From assembly GCF_028453695.1 (NCBI RefSeq), contig NC_135772.1:9858001-9922000 (forward strand): DNA of 64,000 nucleotides. The letters are read 5' to 3'. Below the pieces are notes generated by a model. That model was not told the origin of the DNA and made no database searches. It saw only the letters and a program-made list of their open reading frames with translations. Origin of the DNA: Augochlora pura. Its lineage: Eukaryota > Arthropoda > Insecta > Hymenoptera > Halictidae. Positions 60,401 through 64,000 of this stretch are shown piece by piece. Made by a program: the position numbers and the translations under genes. Within the stretch, counting starts at the first letter, position 1. Each line of letters opens with the position of its first letter.

Positions 60401-62429
60401 ATATGGTCTTTCACGAATCTGATCATTTGTAACCGTTTGAAAATTAACAGTACTATCAGTAATAGTAGAAACTTATACAACCGAATGCTGTTGTGCAACC
60501 ATTTCAAATTATACGACACTTTTATACAAACACAAATTATACAACAAGATGAAATATCAAAAGAAACAACAAACTTTATTAATATTATCAAAGACGAACG
60601 TGTTTTCTTAAATATTTAAAGGATTGTATCTTCCTTTATCTCGCCTAATGATTCACGGTGTAATTTAGCGGTAGGTTGCAGTGCTCGGTAAGTTATTCAG
60701 CGAAAAGAATACTTTCAAAGAATATTTCCTAACCTATATCGCATCGATTAAGTTGGAACAATTATTCACGTTCACATCGACAAACATTCTATTTGAAACA
60801 ATTTTTCATACATAAATGAAATTCTCTTTGCAAGACACTTATGCATCATCACAAACATTGCAGTATCTATGAAACGTTACATTCTATATTTCTAATACAA
60901 AAAAATATTATTTCAATCAATAATTGTCATTTATGTATAATAAGTAAATAGATCTTTCTAACGTGTACCTACAATATTTCTATATTTTAATACTTTCGTA
61001 TTCAATACATCCCCAGCACTGCTTGCAACCGTAAAATCTTGAGTGACAATTTGATTTAACAGGAGGGAAATACAATTACTGTAAACGTAAAATAATTTGG
61101 AACATTTAAGAACAATTCAAGCATGATATAGTCAACGACTGGATCGACAAATGACTTCGATTTCTGTTCCTTCTTGTGTTTCAACGAGAGCTATCGAATT
61201 TGATCCACGAGCAACTGCATCGATCGTGGTTGCTTATCAGCTTCTCTTTCCCTTGCAGGGAAGAGCATGGAAAAGCAATGCGGCGATTTGTGCCGCGAAA
61301 ACAACTCGAGGAATCGAAAAAATTTCGTTTCGCCGTGAGTGTTCAAATGCGTTAATCGAATCGGAAATATTCGTAACTTGTTGCCGGCTGACTCGTCAAT
61401 GGAATTTGATTGACGCGCGTAAATTTAAGCGTGCAAGTAGAAGCCGAAACTCGAGAAATTACGTACTTGAACCGGACGATTTCAAATTAGTTAGCAAAGA
61501 TAGAATTAACATTTTGGCTATCGTTGCCGAATATCGAATTTTCTCTCGCATATTTCACGCGTTTCGATCGATCGTTGAACTGGAAATCATAAAATCGAGG
61601 TTATGGTAATTCATAAATGAACCCAGTTAGAATGATAAAAAATTTTATTACAGAAAGTGCGATAATAATTCTGGCCCCCTTTCTTTAAACAATTTTTACT
61701 GAACAATGTAAGAGCTGAATCACCTGACAAATTAAAAATTAATGATAGACTGTTTATAACATTGTTCCCGTAGTTCTAGAAAAGTAAGAATAAGGAAAAC
61801 GCTGCATTAACCTGACATAATCTGACAATTTTCGCACAGCGAAAATAAAAGCGAACTACCATTACATTACATTACGTTAACAGACATTTTAACCTATTCT
61901 TAACAGATGAGGTAAATATTTATTTTTCTAGCCATAGCACGGATTGCGTTCTTCTTTGTTAATACCAAATTATTATTTTCAAAATATTTTCCCACTAAAT
62001 AAATGTAAACAAGACGGTAGTGAGATGCACAAATTCGCGAAGAAAAAGTGTCAATCAACTCCGTTTTAAATACTGTGTAACAATTAAACCTTATTCGCGT
62101 CGAAGATAGTGAAACAATGTCGTTGAAACAATATTCTGTAACACTATTAATCAGCAGTCAACACTGAATATGTGACAACACTTGAACACCCGCAACGCAA
62201 CGACGCAACAGGCTAACGTAATTTCGATCACTCTCGAACGCGACAGAACGTCTCTATCATCGTTATCATAGAAGAAGAAACACGCAGAGACGAAAGTGAG
62301 TGTACATGTGAGTGTACGTGTAACCATTTAATAAACGATTGTATATTTAATCACCATCACGCGTACATTTTGCTGATCGCCGAAGAAGTCACTGCACGAA
62401 ATACGACCGTCTGAAAACATTCACTCTAT
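57445..62429. other. Long stretch without supported exon
   Basis: 58.7-59.6 kb is GC-richer. A 98-codon open frame there (59039-59335, plus) ends in a Cys/Asp-rich stretch but has no known domain. TTAACACTAGAAGCACCGAG near 59425 and TTAACACGCTCCTCGACGCG near 58660 look like single ends of TTAA repeats. A 152-codon frame at 61151-61609 is plausible by chance. If the minus-strand gene starts near 63 kb, this is its first intron. Confidence 0.35.
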
Positions 62430-63010
62430 TTCCATGGATCTCATGGTCCTTATCCGTCTCTTAGGGAACGTGTCCTTATCACCAGCTGTTTGCACTAACA
62501 ACCGCATAAATCGATTTCGTAGCGACGTCGCGAGCAATCCGTTCGAAAAGGGCGCGTTAGGCGACGGACAAAACCTAACCTCACCGCGTGGCTGTCACGC
62601 GGTCCGACAGCCCCGCGTCTAAAACCACCTCGTACCAGACCGACGGGAACTCGTTTGACAGTTGTCGTCGGCAACGTGTCGTTCTCGGCTGCTGATAAAT
62701 CGTCGGTTCAACGAAGCCCCGTTGTTTACAGTGATAATAAACTGTCGACAAAGCGGCGCGGCGGATTCAAATTCAAATTGGCCCGTGAGCCCGCCACGGG
62801 TGATCACTCCGACCTAACCTCTCGGCGACTGATAATACCCGACAAGTACCTCAACTGGTGGCTCGGTTCACTCAGTACGGCTCTCTGGTAAATGCACTAA
62901 ACGTGGTGAGCCAGGTACGAGAGAGGGGTCAGTGCGAAAGGAATGCGGCAAGCCTGTGCGAGCAACCTCGTGGACATGCGAGTGCAGACTGATTGGAGTG
63001 TGAGGATACT
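62430..63010. other. CpG-rich flank of the promoter-like island
   Basis: GC content rises, with repeated CCTAACCTC motifs near 62575 and 62815. Open frames of 62-78 codons on both strands have no features. On the minus strand this lies just downstream of the predicted donor at 63013, that is, at the start of the first intron. Confidence 0.35.
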
Positions 63011-63013
63011 TAC

Positions 63014-63130
63014 CCACGAGTCGTGAGAACGGTGGCGGTGGTGGAGGCGAGGTAGAGGCGTGGAGAAACAAACCGGCGGCGGTGCTGGCGTGCGCGCGTG
63101 TTTTCCGCCGCCATTACTGGCGCCACTGTA
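63014..63130 (-). other. Candidate first exon with perfect splice donor
   Basis: On the minus strand the sequence CTCGTGG is followed by GTAAGTAT (63013-63006), a near-ideal donor. Upstream, CAGTAATGGCGGCGGAAAAC gives an ATG (63114-63112) in strong initiation context. It opens 34 codons (MAAENTRARQ...) that would leave the exon in phase 2. That phase does not join directly to the phase-0 exon at 48113. So the ATG may be an upstream frame in a 5' UTR, a further exon may lie between, or this may be a different gene. The transcription start is not fixed. Confidence 0.4.
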
Positions 63131-63160
63131 GCGACACTAGAACACCGCGCGTGCGCGGCA
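63105..63160. promoter_or_regulatory. YY1-like and NRF1-like motifs in a CpG island
   Basis: CCGCCATTAC (about 63107-63117) contains GCCAT, the core bound by YY1/Pho, and reads ATGGCGGC on the minus strand. CGCGCGTGCGCG (63146-63157) fits the palindromic NRF1 consensus (bound by Ewg in flies). The two motifs within 50 bp, in CpG-rich DNA next to a strong donor, suggest a TATA-less promoter, possibly bidirectional. Confidence 0.45.
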
Positions 63161-63299
63161 TGCGCACACCGACGACGCGCAGCCGCCACTGCGGCGCACC
63201 GTCGTTTAATCGTGCGTCAACAACGTAGCCAGAAGCATCTCGAGATTTTAGGCCGCGTTCTCGAGAACGAAATATGGGCCTCGTTGCTTCGATAGTTTT

Positions 63300-64000
63300 G
63301 TGGAACTGTGAATGCGTGTCAATCGACTATCCACGAATTTCGTTCGATTATGCTACAGTAGAATTGCCACGATTATAATAGATGAATGCATCGTTATTGC
63401 ATAGAATAGTCATTGTGGGATTATTGTCGCGTGTTGTTCATTGCGATAGGAACTGTGCTAGATTGAATGGTATTTTAAATAAGCTCCCTGAACTGTGTTG
63501 CATTGGTTAATTTCAAATTATTATTTCATTACGTATTGACGAAGCTAGTATTTTAAATATTTAATTGTTTTAATGAGTATTGGAGGGGTTACAGAGAAAC
63601 CCATGTTTTTATTTTGTTTAACCCTTAAAAAGAAAACCTTGCATATTACCTACAACCGTACTTGTACGCTATGTAACTTATACATGAATTTCATCTTCAA
63701 AATTCATTTCCTAAATTTCCACCTCATTTTTGTAATTTGAAAATTTATACATTCTAGAATGAGTTTGACAGCATAACATATCAATCGAAGTAATAATTTC
63801 TAATAATAGAATTTGAATTAAACATTCTTATTATATGGAATAGACAGGTGTTATCAAATATTGTTTTATGTAAAAATAAGAGATACAAAATGGTGGTTGC
63901 TTGTAAATTTTTTATAAAAAGGAAAACAAATAATAAAATTTTTGCAAGACAAAACCGAAACATATGTAAATGTAGAGAATATTAAAAGAAAAAATTGGAT
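63300..64000. other. AT-rich end of window
   Basis: No gene, element or RNA was recognised. On the minus strand this would be upstream of the promoter-like island. Confidence 0.4.

Noticed and set aside
61151..61609. 152-codon plus-strand frame
   Set aside because: Length is compatible with chance at local composition. No domain, splice site or promoter seen.
1..64000. tRNA, rRNA or CRISPR array
   Set aside because: No T-loop-like GGTTCGAATCC context with cloverleaf pairing, no rRNA-like conserved block, and no regularly spaced identical short repeats were found by eye.

Overview
The window is AT-rich, intron- or intergenic-scale eukaryotic DNA with islands of higher GC. It looks like an insect, most likely a hymenopteran (ant, bee or wasp). 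The evidence is a pair of mauritiana-type mariner transposons, several families of short TTAA-flanked inverted-repeat elements, an I/LOA-like LINE fragment and CpG-rich promoter-like islands. The hymenopteran call is an inference; no gene here fixes the species. There is no bacterial-type gene organisation, no CRISPR array, and no tRNA or rRNA that I can see.

Only one protein-coding exon is well supported: a 544-bp internal exon on the minus strand (47570-48113) with consensus acceptor, branch point and donor. It encodes a Gly/Ser/Pro-rich, regulatory-type protein segment that I cannot assign to a family. About 15 kb upstream on the same strand is a CpG-rich promoter-like island with YY1-like and NRF1-like motifs and a perfect splice donor (63014-63200). 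It may be a first exon of the same gene or of a neighbour. Most of the window would then be intron of, or intergenic space around, this gene.

The rest of the structure is mobile DNA. (1) Two 1.29-kb mariners (6147-7437 and 36361-37646) share the same nonsense codon; both transposases are dead. (2) Three copies of a deleted mariner-like element with ends TTGGGTTGGCAA (3563, 10498, 53966) carry internal duplications and a transposase 5' remnant. (3) A 250-bp mariner MITE lies at 12428. (4) At least ten TTAA-bounded MITEs (piggyBac-like target) fall into several families, including three 251-bp copies in one orientation. (5) A foldback element at 53915-54929 is split by one of the mariner derivatives; a single arm of the same family lies at 20018. 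(6) A 5'-truncated LINE at 16054-17665 is flanked by a 14-bp target duplication.

The 100-N gap at 26998-27097 is flanked by two identical 165-bp copies, so it is probably an assembly artefact inside a TTAA MITE. GC-rich stretches at about 18.7-19.6, 24.6-25.5, 27.5-28.5, 30.5-31.3 and 44.6-45.2 kb have long chance reading frames and (TC)n or (CCG)n tracts. They may be promoters or regulatory DNA, but no gene could be proved in them.
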